From NCBI GenBank assembly GCA_035317605.1, contig DATHGT010000102.1:1-63891 (forward strand): a stretch of DNA of 63,891 nucleotides, written 5' to 3'. The stretch's first letter is position 1. The number at the start of each line of letters is the position of its first letter. Shown here piece after piece: positions 15,797 to 23,452 of this stretch. The notes beneath the pieces were generated by a model, which did not search any database, was not told the origin of the DNA, and was given only the letters and a program-made list of their open reading frames with translations. Made by a program: the position numbers and the translations under genes. Source of the DNA: DATHGT01 sp035317605. Its GTDB lineage: Bacteria > Methylomirabilota > Methylomirabilia > Rokubacteriales > CSP1-6.

Positions 15797-16870
15797 GTGA
15801 GCCGCTTCGGCCTCGACGCGCGCGCGGCGCGCGTCACGTGGACCATCCTGGTGTTTCTCGCCGCGCTCGGATTGGCCTATGCCGTGCGGCAGGTGCTCTT
15901 CCTGGTCGCGCTGTCCCTGTTCTTCGCGTACCTGCTGTTTCCCCTCGTCCGGCTCACGCAACAGTGGGTGATACACAGCCGACCGCTGGCGATCGCGGTG
16001 GTGTACCTGGTGGTCCTCGCGGTGCTTGGCGGGACCGGGATCGCGGTCGGGCCACGCCTGGCGGCCGAGGTCCAGGGGCTGGCGCAGACGCTTCCGGAGA
16101 TGTCCAAGCGGATTCAGAGCGGCGAGATCGTGATCGGCCTCCTCGCGCGCCGGGGATGGGAGTCGCAGCAGATCCGCGAGATCGACCGGCTGGTGCAGAG
16201 CCACATGGGAGAGATCGTGGGCTACGCGCAGCAGGCCGCGACGTCGGTGCTGAAGTGGCTCGCCGGGGCGTGGGTGATCCTGCTCGTCCCCGTCTTCGCC
16301 TTCTTCATCCTGAAGGACGTCGAGCGGTTCACCACCACGACGATCTGGCGACTCGGTCATGAAGGGCGTCGGCGAGTGTGGTGGCGCATCGCCGAGGATC
16401 TTCACCTCCTCCTGGGGCAGTACGTCCGGGCGCTCTTGCTGCTGGCCCTGATCACCTTCGTCGCCTGGGCGGTGGCGTTCCTGGCGGCCGGCGTGCCGTA
16501 CGCGCTCGTCCTCGCCGGGATCGGAGGCGCTCTCGAATTCATTCCGGTCGTCGGCCCGCTGACCGCCGGCGTCATCGCCGTCGCGGTGTGCCTGTTCGCC
16601 GGGTACGATCACCCCTGGCTCCTCGCGCTGTTCATCCTCGTGTGGCGGGTGATCCAGGACTACGCCATCAACCCACTGGTCATGGCGCGCGGCATCGACA
16701 TCCATCCCGCGCTGGTGATCGTGGGGGTGCTGGCGGGCGGCGAGATCGCGGGCGTCGCTGGAATGTTCCTGTCCGTCCCGGTGATCGCCGCCGCCCGGAT
16801 CATCTTGCGGCGTCTGCAGGCTCCAGAGCACGTTCCGGCGGACGGTGAGGAACGCGAAGGATCCCCATAG
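15797..16870 (+). CDS. AI-2E-family (PerM-like) membrane permease
   Basis: 357 residues from GTG 15797, 33 nt after the dehydrogenase, probably same transcript. Family features (PF01594): N-terminal helix pair (ILVFLAALGLAYAVRQVL, LFFAYLLFPLV), a central amphipathic region, then ALEFIPVVGPLTAG, WRVIQDYAINPLVMARGIDIHPALVI and a terminal helix. Members export or permeate small molecules; the AI-2 exporter name fits few of them. The next promoter palindrome overlaps its stop codon. Confidence 0.92.
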   Translation: MSRFGLDARAARVTWTILVFLAALGLAYAVRQVLFLVALSLFFAYLLFPLVRLTQQWVIHSRPLAIAVVYLVVLAVLGGTGIAVGPRLAAEVQGLAQTLPEMSKRIQSGEIVIGLLARRGWESQQIREIDRLVQSHMGEIVGYAQQAATSVLKWLAGAWVILLVPVFAFFILKDVERFTTTTIWRLGHEGRRRVWWRIAEDLHLLLGQYVRALLLLALITFVAWAVAFLAAGVPYALVLAGIGGALEFIPVVGPLTAGVIAVAVCLFAGYDHPWLLALFILVWRVIQDYAINPLVMARGIDIHPALVIVGVLAGGEIAGVAGMFLSVPVIAAARIILRRLQAPEHVPADGEEREGSP

Positions 16871-16912
16871 GACCTTGGTCCACTGTGCGTCGAGCGGCTG
16901 CGGCGATACGTT
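16867..16912 (+). promoter_or_regulatory. Shared palindromic promoter, site 5 (predicts a leaderless transcript)
   Basis: ATAGGAC-CTTG-GTCCACT (16867-16884), 22 bp, -10 TACGTT (16907-16912). With 6 nt from -10 to start, +1 is 16919, which is the A of the ATG of the acyltransferase. There is no room for a ribosome binding site. Confidence 0.72.
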
Positions 16913-16918
16913 GCCCTC

Positions 16919-18340
16919 ATGGGTCAGGACCCTGTCTACACCGTCGTCAGGGTGATCGCGCGGTTCTGGATCTGGTTCTTCTTCGAGCGCGTCGAGGTCC
17001 GGCACCCCGAGCGGGTCCCGCGCAGGGGGCCGGTGCTCCTCTGCATCAACCATCCGAATAACCTGATCGACTCCCTGCTCGTGGCATCGGTGCTCCCGCG
17101 GAAGGTGCACTACCTCGCCGCCGCCGAGCTCTTCCGCAACCCGCTCCTCGCGCGATTGCTCGCCGAGTTGGGTGTGATCGCCGTGCATCGGAAGGCGGAC
17201 GGCCCGGACAAGCGGAGCCGCAACGTCGAGATGTTCGCGGCGTGCGACGAGGCATTCGAGCGCGGGCGGCTCATCGCGATCTACCCCGAAGGCGCCACCC
17301 ACGCGGAGGCGCACCTGCAACGGATCAAGACCGGCGCGGCGCGGATCGCGCTCAGCTACGAGGCGCACGCCCCGGGGCGCCTCACGGTCGTGCCGGTGGG
17401 GCTCAACTTCGAGGCCCGCAAGAGGTTCCGCGGGCGCGTCCTCGTCTCCTTCGGCGAGCCGGTCGACGTCTCGTCGTACCCCGCCGTCGAAAACCGACCC
17501 TTCAGCGGCTCGGACGTCCGGGCGAAGGCGCGGCATACGCTCACCACGGCCATCCAGTGGGCGATGGAGCGCGAGGTGGTCCACGTCGAGCGCATCGACA
17601 CGGGGGCGCTCGCCTGCGCCGTGGAGGTGCTCTATCGCGGCGAGCTCGAGCGTGAGCTGTGGGAGGAGCGCGGGCTCTCCGGACGGCGGATCGACCCGTT
17701 CCCGCTCCCCGGGGCGATCGCCGACGTGGTCGAGCACTTCCGCACACAGGATCCCGTGCGCGTCGAGCGGCTCGGGCAGCGGATGCTCGGGTACCACGCC
17801 GGACTCGCTGCGTACCGGCTCGGTGACGAGGCGGTGCGGACTCGCCTCGAGCGCACGGCGGAGCGACAGCGGGTGGCGCGGTCATGGCAGACGGTCGTCG
17901 GCCTCCCGCTCTTCGCGTACGGCGCGGCCGTGAACTTCCTCCCCTACTACCTGCCCGGTTGGCTCGCGGGGCGGCTGTCGCACCGGCAGACGGACTACGC
18001 GACGACCCGGCTCCTCGCCAGCGTCGTCGCCTTCCCGCTCTTCTGGGCGCTCGAGACGTCGCTGGTCGGGTGGGCGGCCGGTCTCCTGTGGTTGCTCGTC
18101 TTCTTCCTGTCACTGCCGCTCGGGGGTCTGATGGCCTATCGGTATGTGGTGGGCACCGGGCGGTTGCGCCACCAGCTCAGGTTCGGCGCGCTCCTCCTCA
18201 CGCGCGCTCAGGAAGCCAGGCGCCTCCTCGCCGAGCGCCGCGAGATCCTCGAGGAGCTCGAGCACGCCACGCGCGACTACCTGGGAGCGCGCCGGGCGCG
18301 GGCGCTCGAAGTCGAGGCCCATTGGACGAATGTCCAATAG
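16919..18340 (+). CDS. PlsC-type 1-acylglycerol-3-phosphate acyltransferase-like protein
   Basis: 473 residues. N-terminal half is the acyltransferase domain: LLCINHPNNLIDSLLVAS (HX4D-type motif), VIAVHRK, IAIYPEGATH (substrate Glu-Gly motif), VPVGLNF. It would acylate lysophosphatidate or a related glycerol lipid at the inner membrane face. The C-terminal half (about 290-473) adds a helical region with membrane segments (PLFAYGAAVNFLPYYLPGWL, LLWLLVFFLSLPLGGLM), as in larger eukaryotic-like GPAT forms. The ATG falls at the predicted +1. The last codons carry the next palindrome. Confidence 0.9.
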   Translation: MGQDPVYTVVRVIARFWIWFFFERVEVRHPERVPRRGPVLLCINHPNNLIDSLLVASVLPRKVHYLAAAELFRNPLLARLLAELGVIAVHRKADGPDKRSRNVEMFAACDEAFERGRLIAIYPEGATHAEAHLQRIKTGAARIALSYEAHAPGRLTVVPVGLNFEARKRFRGRVLVSFGEPVDVSSYPAVENRPFSGSDVRAKARHTLTTAIQWAMEREVVHVERIDTGALACAVEVLYRGELERELWEERGLSGRRIDPFPLPGAIADVVEHFRTQDPVRVERLGQRMLGYHAGLAAYRLGDEAVRTRLERTAERQRVARSWQTVVGLPLFAYGAAVNFLPYYLPGWLAGRLSHRQTDYATTRLLASVVAFPLFWALETSLVGWAAGLLWLLVFFLSLPLGGLMAYRYVVGTGRLRHQLRFGALLLTRAQEARRLLAERREILEELEHATRDYLGARRARALEVEAHWTNVQ

Positions 18341-18366
18341 GTTCGTCAGCTGATCTCGACTACCGT
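18321..18366 (+). promoter_or_regulatory. Shared palindromic promoter, site 6 (perfect palindrome)
   Basis: ATTGGAC-GAAT-GTCCAAT (18321-18338) is a perfect 7-4-7 palindrome, the best copy in the window. 22 bp later is -10 TACCGT (18361-18366). Overlaps the stop codon of the acyltransferase and drives the penicillin-binding protein (leader about 42 nt). Confidence 0.78.
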
Positions 18367-18414
18367 GAGGGCCGGCGCGTTGCGCCGACCGATGACCAAG
18401 CCGATTCGCGAAAC

Positions 18415-20607
18415 ATGAACGTTCTGTTCCAGGTCGTCGGCGGCATGGACGGGGCCCGGCGGTCGATCCGACGGGCCGGCGCGTTCGTGGCCCGCCGCCT
18501 GCGGTGCGCGTGCTCGCGGCCCGCCGTGTGGATCACCGCCCCTGCCCTGGCGCTGATGCTCCTGTTGCTCCTGCCCGCCGGCGGGCTCGTCTACCACATC
18601 TACTTCGACCGGCGCGGCCTTCCGGATCTCGAGCCGTTCATCCGCTTCGAGCTCTCGACGATCGGGAACGTCTACGACGTCCAGGGCCGGGTGCTGGTGG
18701 AGCTGGCGCGGGAGTACCGCCGGGTCGTCTCCTACGACGAGGTGCCGGCCGTCCTCCGCCACGCCATCCTGGCCGCCGAGGACAAGAACTTCTTCTCCCA
18801 CTCCGGCGTGGAATACCGGGCGCTGCCGCGGGTGGTGTACAAGACGGCGGTGCGTTCCGTGGCCGCGTGGTGGAAGGGCGGCGTCGACTTCCGGCTGCGC
18901 TTTCCGCAGGGCGGCTCGACGCTCACCCAGCAGCTCGTCCGCGGATACTTCCTCCGCGACCGTTCGAGGGGCGAGAACGGTCCCGCCCTGTTCCGCGATA
19001 CCGCGACCTCGTGGGTCCTCTCCGCGGCCCTGGGCGTCCCGACCACGAACAAGCTCCTCCGGAAGATGGAGGAGATGCGCCTGGCGCTGTGGCTCGAGGG
19101 GGAGATGCGGCGCCGCTACGGATCGCGCGCGCAGGCCAAGCGCGAGATCTTCGCGCGCGCGGCCAGCTTCAACTACCTGGGCAACGGCCGCTACGGCTTC
19201 GCCACCGGCTCCGAGTACTACTTCGGCAAGCCCCTGTCGAGCTACACGCAGACGGACGCGGGGAAGGCCGCGTTGCTGGCCGGGATCACCAAGGCGCCCC
19301 GGGACTACGCGCCGGTGACCGGCAATGCGCGGGCCGTGCGCCGCCGCAACGAAATCCTGGCCCTCATGGCGCGCAACGGCTACATCTCCGAGAGCCTCGC
19401 CGAGCGCAGCCGGGCCGAGCCGGTCCTCCTGTCAGTGGCCACGAGGAGGCCGGTCAAGACGCACGCCCCCGCCGCGATCGACACCGTCCTCGACGAGCTG
19501 AAGCAGCACGGCGCGGATCGCTTCGGAGTCGAGGACCTCCTCAAGGGGCGAATCTCGGTCCGCTCCACGGTCGACGAGCGGGTGCAGACCATCGTGAACG
19601 AAGCCCTGGAGAACGGCCTCGCCCTCTACGAGAAGCGGTATTCCGGCTCGAAAGGATTGATCCAGGGCTCGGTGGTGGTGCTGCGCAACGCGGACGCGGC
19701 GATCCTGGCCGAGGCGGGCGGCCGGCAAATCTACCAGGACCGCCACACGCACTACTCCGACTACAACCGTGCCACCGGCTCGCTTCGGCAGCCGGGCTCG
19801 GCCTGGAAGCCGCTGGTGTACCTGGCCGCGTTCCGCCAGCACTTGACCCTCGATACCACGGTGCCCGACGAGCCCATCGCGGTGCCCATGGGGGCGGATC
19901 AACCGGTGAAGTGGATCGCCAACTACGACAACGCGTTCAAGGGCCCGATCCCGATGCGGCAGGCGCTGGCCGAGTCCCGCAACGCGGTGGCCGTGTGGAT
20001 CACCCGCGAGATCGGCGTGGACCGGATGATCAAGACGGCCCGGGAGCTGGGGATCCGTAGCCCTCTCCAGCCCTACATCACCACCGCGCTGGGGGCGTCG
20101 GAGGTGCGGTTGCTGGAGCTGGCGGGCGCCTATCGCGCCATGGCCTCGGGAATCGTGGCCGAGCCCCACGTCATCGATCGCGTGACCGGCGCCTCCGGCG
20201 TGGTGCTCTACGAGGCGTCCCCCTCCGCGAGGGAGATTTCTTCCCCGGACCTGACCCTGATCCAGGAAGGGCTGCGCGGCGTGGTCCGCCTCCCGGAAGG
20301 CACCGCTCACGCCCTCGACAGCCGCGATTTTCCCGTCCCGGTGATGGGCAAGACCGGGACGACGAGCGACTTCCGCGACGCGCTGTTCGTCGGATCCACC
20401 TACGGGCGGCAGGGCGTCACGGTCGCGGTCCGGGTCGGCTTCGACGACAACCGCGCGCTCGGGGAGAAGGAGACCGGGGGACGCACGGCGCTGCCGATCT
20501 TCCGCGAGATCATGCGCCGCGTCTACGAGCGCCGGCTCGTGGGGCCGGTGCCGGCGTTCCCCCGCGAGATCGAGGAAGGCATCGATAGGTATCTGAAGGC
20601 CCGCTAG
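18415..20607 (+). CDS. Class A penicillin-binding protein (bifunctional transglycosylase/transpeptidase)
   Basis: 730 residues from ATG 18415; an open frame extends upstream but lies inside the acyltransferase. One N-terminal membrane anchor (WITAPALALMLLLLLPAGGL). Transglycosylase (GT51) motifs: AILAAEDKNFFSHSGV, GGSTLTQQLVR, LGNGRYGFATGSEYYFGK. Transpeptidase motifs: SxxK as GSAWKPL, SxN as SRNAV, KTGTT. It polymerises and crosslinks peptidoglycan on the periplasmic face. Its place beside peptidoglycan-binding lipoproteins and lipid enzymes in one putative regulon suggests wall remodelling under stress. Confidence 0.95.
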   Translation: MNVLFQVVGGMDGARRSIRRAGAFVARRLRCACSRPAVWITAPALALMLLLLLPAGGLVYHIYFDRRGLPDLEPFIRFELSTIGNVYDVQGRVLVELAREYRRVVSYDEVPAVLRHAILAAEDKNFFSHSGVEYRALPRVVYKTAVRSVAAWWKGGVDFRLRFPQGGSTLTQQLVRGYFLRDRSRGENGPALFRDTATSWVLSAALGVPTTNKLLRKMEEMRLALWLEGEMRRRYGSRAQAKREIFARAASFNYLGNGRYGFATGSEYYFGKPLSSYTQTDAGKAALLAGITKAPRDYAPVTGNARAVRRRNEILALMARNGYISESLAERSRAEPVLLSVATRRPVKTHAPAAIDTVLDELKQHGADRFGVEDLLKGRISVRSTVDERVQTIVNEALENGLALYEKRYSGSKGLIQGSVVVLRNADAAILAEAGGRQIYQDRHTHYSDYNRATGSLRQPGSAWKPLVYLAAFRQHLTLDTTVPDEPIAVPMGADQPVKWIANYDNAFKGPIPMRQALAESRNAVAVWITREIGVDRMIKTARELGIRSPLQPYITTALGASEVRLLELAGAYRAMASGIVAEPHVIDRVTGASGVVLYEASPSAREISSPDLTLIQEGLRGVVRLPEGTAHALDSRDFPVPVMGKTGTTSDFRDALFVGSTYGRQGVTVAVRVGFDDNRALGEKETGGRTALPIFREIMRRVYERRLVGPVPAFPREIEEGIDRYLKAR

Positions 20608-20648
20608 ACCAAGGTCCAATTGGCAGGCCGGGGAGCGTCCGCTAGATT
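20603..20648 (+). promoter_or_regulatory. Shared palindromic promoter, site 7 (predicts a leaderless transcript)
   Basis: GCTAGAC-CAAG-GTCCAAT (20603-20620), 22 bp, -10 TAGATT (20643-20648), then CAGGGC and ATG at 20655, exactly the predicted +1. Left half only partly conserved. Overlaps the PBP stop codon. Confidence 0.75.
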
Positions 20649-20654
20649 CAGGGC

Positions 20655-21500
20655 ATGAAGAACCTGGTGGCTCTCCTGACCGTCTTCCTCGCGCTCGTCT
20701 CCGGGAGTCCCGCGCTCGCCCAGTCCACCGGTGGTCTCGGCAACATCCTCAACGACGCTCTCGGCGGCGTCCTCTCCGGAAAGCCGGGGAACGAGAACCG
20801 CAGCTGGCACGGCCACCTCGTGCAGGCAAAGGGCACCACGATGATCTTCAGGGCGGAGGACGGCAAGGTCTACCAGGTGGACATGTCGGCTCTCGACGCC
20901 CAGTCATGGCATTCGATCGCGCTCGGTCAGGCGCTGACCCTGGCCGCCAAGCCCGGCCCCGGGCCGCAGACGCTCATCGCCGCGCGGATCGAGCCCGAGA
21001 AGCCGGATCGTGCGGGTCAGCTTCGTGAGAAGCGGGCGTTCCTCAGCGCCCAGGGCACGGTCGAGGCGGTGCAGGATTCGCGATTCAACTTCAGGACGCC
21101 CGACGGAAAGATCCTGTGGGTCGACGCCTCGCAGATGCCGGGGCCTGCCGCCGCGAGGGTGAACGATCAGGGAACGCTGATCTACGAGCGACATTCCCCC
21201 CAGCAGGTCACCGCCGTGTGGCTCGACCGGCCGGAGACTCAGCCGTCGGCGGCGGTCAAGCCGAGCGCCGCAGGCCCGGGGGAGTATCAGCGCATCTATG
21301 GGTATGTTCACTCCGTCGGCGAGAGCACGCTGTCGTTCAAGGCCGACGATGGCCGGACGCTGGCCGTCGACACGAGCCGGGTCGACGCGCAGGTGCGGAG
21401 CACGCTGCGGCAGGGGGATCTCGTGAGCATCCTCGGCAAGACGACGGCGCGGGCCGATCAGTTCGTGGCCGAGGCGATCGAGCGGCAGGCGCGACGGTAG
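20655..21500 (+). CDS. Secreted protein with three DUF5666-like beta repeats
   Basis: 281 residues with signal peptide (MKNLVALLTVFLALVSGSPALAQ). Three similar segments of about 60 residues begin SWHGHLVQAKGTTMIFRAED, AQGTVEAVQDSRFNFRTPDG and YGYVHSVGESTLSFKADDG, each continuing into a V/L-VDxS strand and a QGxLVxI strand. This looks like small OB/SH3-like beta modules resembling DUF5666. Function unknown; periplasmic or surface. The ATG coincides with the predicted +1, so it may be translated from a leaderless mRNA. Confidence 0.82.
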   Translation: MKNLVALLTVFLALVSGSPALAQSTGGLGNILNDALGGVLSGKPGNENRSWHGHLVQAKGTTMIFRAEDGKVYQVDMSALDAQSWHSIALGQALTLAAKPGPGPQTLIAARIEPEKPDRAGQLREKRAFLSAQGTVEAVQDSRFNFRTPDGKILWVDASQMPGPAAARVNDQGTLIYERHSPQQVTAVWLDRPETQPSAAVKPSAAGPGEYQRIYGYVHSVGESTLSFKADDGRTLAVDTSRVDAQVRSTLRQGDLVSILGKTTARADQFVAEAIERQARR

Positions 21501-21515
21501 TTCACGGAGAACGCG

Positions 21516-22013
21516 ATGCAAGCCATCGTTCACCCTGACGTCGGAACGCGGATCGAGCGGGACCTCGACGTCGCTCTCTTCCGTCTTCGCCAGCTCGGCG
21601 GGGCGGTGGTCGTGGTGGAGTTGCCCGGCACGATCGGCGAGAGCTCGGCGTTCGCCGACGAGGTCGATCAGATCCAGGCCACGGCGAGCCGGGACGTCGG
21701 ATTGGCCACCCGCGAGCTGCTCCTCACCCGCGTGAACCGGCTGTCCGCCGCGCTGGACCGGCTGAACGACGGCGAATACGGCGTCTGCGTCGAGTGCGCC
21801 GAGCCGATCGGGCCGGCGCGGCTGGACGCGCTGCCCGAGGTCCAGACCTGCATCCGCTGCCAGGCGGGCCTCGAGCGTCTCGATCACCAGGCCGGCCGGA
21901 GTCGACGCAGCGTGTTCGAGGCTGGCGAAAACGAAGTGGCGAGTGAGGCGATCCCGACGTCGTATCGCTCGTCGCTCTTTCCAAACGAGGAGGATCGACA
22001 TGCGTTGCGATGA
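21516..22013 (+). CDS. DksA/TraR-family zinc-finger protein
   Basis: 165 residues. N-terminal coiled coil (about 10-85) and C4 zinc finger (CVECAEPIGPARLDALPEVQ, then CIRC). DksA/TraR proteins enter the RNA polymerase secondary channel and adjust transcription, often with ppGpp. The DxxDxA tip motif of true DksA is not obvious here, so it is a family member rather than DksA itself. It lies 15 nt after the repeat protein and overlaps the next small gene by 14 nt. Confidence 0.9.
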   Translation: MQAIVHPDVGTRIERDLDVALFRLRQLGGAVVVVELPGTIGESSAFADEVDQIQATASRDVGLATRELLLTRVNRLSAALDRLNDGEYGVCVECAEPIGPARLDALPEVQTCIRCQAGLERLDHQAGRSRRSVFEAGENEVASEAIPTSYRSSLFPNEEDRHALR

Positions 22014-22164
22014 GGCGTTCGTCCTGGGGGCGATGACCGGCGCGGTGGCCGTGTGGTTGTGGGGGAGGGACATCGAGGATCGTCTCGCCAAGACGACGCA
22101 CGCGGCCCGGACGATGGCCGCGGACGGCATCCAGGCGGTCGAGGCCACGGTTCGCCCGGCGTAG
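22000..22164 (+). CDS. Small membrane-associated protein (unknown function)
   Basis: 54 residues from ATG 22000, preceded by ACGAGGAGG. A hydrophobic stretch (FVLGAMTGAVAVWLWG) is followed by an amphipathic, Ala/Thr-rich helix (IEDRLAKTTHAARTMAADGI), like short YtxH-type stress proteins. It overlaps the DksA/TraR gene by 14 nt, so expression is coupled. No function assigned. Confidence 0.7.
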   Translation: MRCDEAFVLGAMTGAVAVWLWGRDIEDRLAKTTHAARTMAADGIQAVEATVRPA

Positions 22165-22222
22165 CTCAGGCGGAGGAGAATGTTCGGCCACCGATTACTG
22201 CGTGATTTCGCGGAGATGACGG

Positions 22223-22268
22223 GTTGGACGAAGGTCCAATGGGCGGCCGGCACAATGAGGTCTACCGT
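22223..22268 (+). promoter_or_regulatory. Shared palindromic promoter, site 8
   Basis: GTTGGAC-GAAG-GTCCAAT (22223-22240), 22 bp, -10 TACCGT (22263-22268). Drives the nucleotidyltransferase and perhaps the following small gene and glucan synthase. Last copy in the window. Confidence 0.75.
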
Positions 22269-22326
22269 GACAAGAAATGACCGCCGACCGACGTGACTCG
22301 GTGGTCTGCGGAGCCAGGAGACGGTG

Positions 22327-23205
22327 ATGGAGATCCTGGAACGTTCGCGCGGCGCCTCGGCGCCCTCACCGCAGGGATGGGGACTCGTCCTCGCGGGGGT
22401 CGCCGGCACCAGGCTTCGGCCACGGTCGCGCCGGCTCGCGGGGGACGGACGTCCGCTCAGCCCGGAAATCCTCGTGGAACAGACGCTCCGGCGGGCCGCC
22501 ATGGTCGTGGCGCCCGACCGCATCCTGACCGCGGTGGTGCGGGCGCACGCGCGTTTGTATGAGCCACTCCTGGCGACCCTCTCGTCGCGATGCCTGCTGA
22601 TCCAGCCCGAGGATCGGGGCAGCGCCACCGCCGTGTTCTACGGTCTGCTGCACCTGTTGCGACTGGCCCCCAATGAGCCCGTGGCCATCCTGCCCGTCGA
22701 CCACTACGTCTCTGACGACGAGACGTTCGCGGCCCACATCAAGGCCGCCTTCGCGATCGTCCTCAGCCGACCCGACCTGCTGGTGCTGCTGGGGGTCGCG
22801 CCTGACACCGACGAGGTCGAGGACGAGTGGATCGAACCCGCGGATGCGATCCACGGTCCCTGGCCGTGGTCACTCTACCGAGTGCGGCATCTCTGGAAGA
22901 TGCCGTCGCGGGCGATCGGCAAGACCCTGCTCCGATCGCGCGGCTGTCTCTGGGACAGCCGCGTGATGGTCGCTCATCCCTCCGCACTCCTTTCGCTGAT
23001 CCGGCATGCCGCCCCGGGTCTCTGCGAGGCGTTCACCTTCGTCGAGTCGCGACTGGGCACGCCATGGGAAGAAGACAGCGTTCGCCGGCTCTACGCGAGA
23101 CTGCCCTCCACGGAATTCTCGAAGGACGTGGTGGCGTCGCGCCCAGGAAACCTCGCGGTGCTTCCCCTCGCTGGAATGAGTACGCGCCAAGCCCTGTCCG
23201 CCTGA
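22327..23205 (+). CDS. Sugar-nucleotidyltransferase-like protein (mannose-1-phosphate guanylyltransferase fold)
   Basis: 292 residues from ATG 22327 (CCAGGAGACGG upstream; GTG 22324 also possible). Rossmann-type NTP transferase: LVLAGVAGTRLRPRSR replaces the usual GGxGTRL-xP-LT; QPEDRGSATAVFYGL (GDP-mannose pyrophosphorylases have QPxNRxTAPAI); VAILPVDHYVSDDETF. The motif pattern is closest to ManC, but the loop and metal-binding region differ, so activity and substrate are uncertain. It precedes a cyclic glucan synthase. Confidence 0.78.
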   Translation: MEILERSRGASAPSPQGWGLVLAGVAGTRLRPRSRRLAGDGRPLSPEILVEQTLRRAAMVVAPDRILTAVVRAHARLYEPLLATLSSRCLLIQPEDRGSATAVFYGLLHLLRLAPNEPVAILPVDHYVSDDETFAAHIKAAFAIVLSRPDLLVLLGVAPDTDEVEDEWIEPADAIHGPWPWSLYRVRHLWKMPSRAIGKTLLRSRGCLWDSRVMVAHPSALLSLIRHAAPGLCEAFTFVESRLGTPWEEDSVRRLYARLPSTEFSKDVVASRPGNLAVLPLAGMSTRQALSA

Positions 23206-23255
23206 GTCTCGGGCCGATCAACATCGCCGTCGAGCCGAATGAAAAGGAGAATTCC

Positions 23256-23441
23256 ATGTCGAGCGTGCTCGCCCGCCTGGCTTCGCCGCGGGACCACAAC
23301 GCTGCTTCCGAGTCCGCCGGGCGCCGACCCGAGCTGATCGGCCGCGGAAGCGCGGCGGGGTACACGGGAGCCTATCGTGAGCCCGGCACCGTCGACATCG
23401 AGGAGGTCGTGGCTGTGCAGACGGCGCGAGGACCCAAGTAG
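23256..23441 (+). CDS. Small hypothetical protein
   Basis: 61 residues from ATG 23256, with a strong AAAGGAGA Shine-Dalgarno eight bases upstream. Sequence MSSVLARLASPRDHNAASES then a Gly/Arg-rich part and VDIEEVVAVQTARGPK. I do not recognise it. It sits between the nucleotidyltransferase and the glucan synthase, with 11 nt to the latter, so it may be part of that operon. The ribosome site is the main reason for calling it. Confidence 0.55.
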   Translation: MSSVLARLASPRDHNAASESAGRRPELIGRGSAAGYTGAYREPGTVDIEEVVAVQTARGPK

Positions 23442-23452
23442 CCGGCGGAAGA

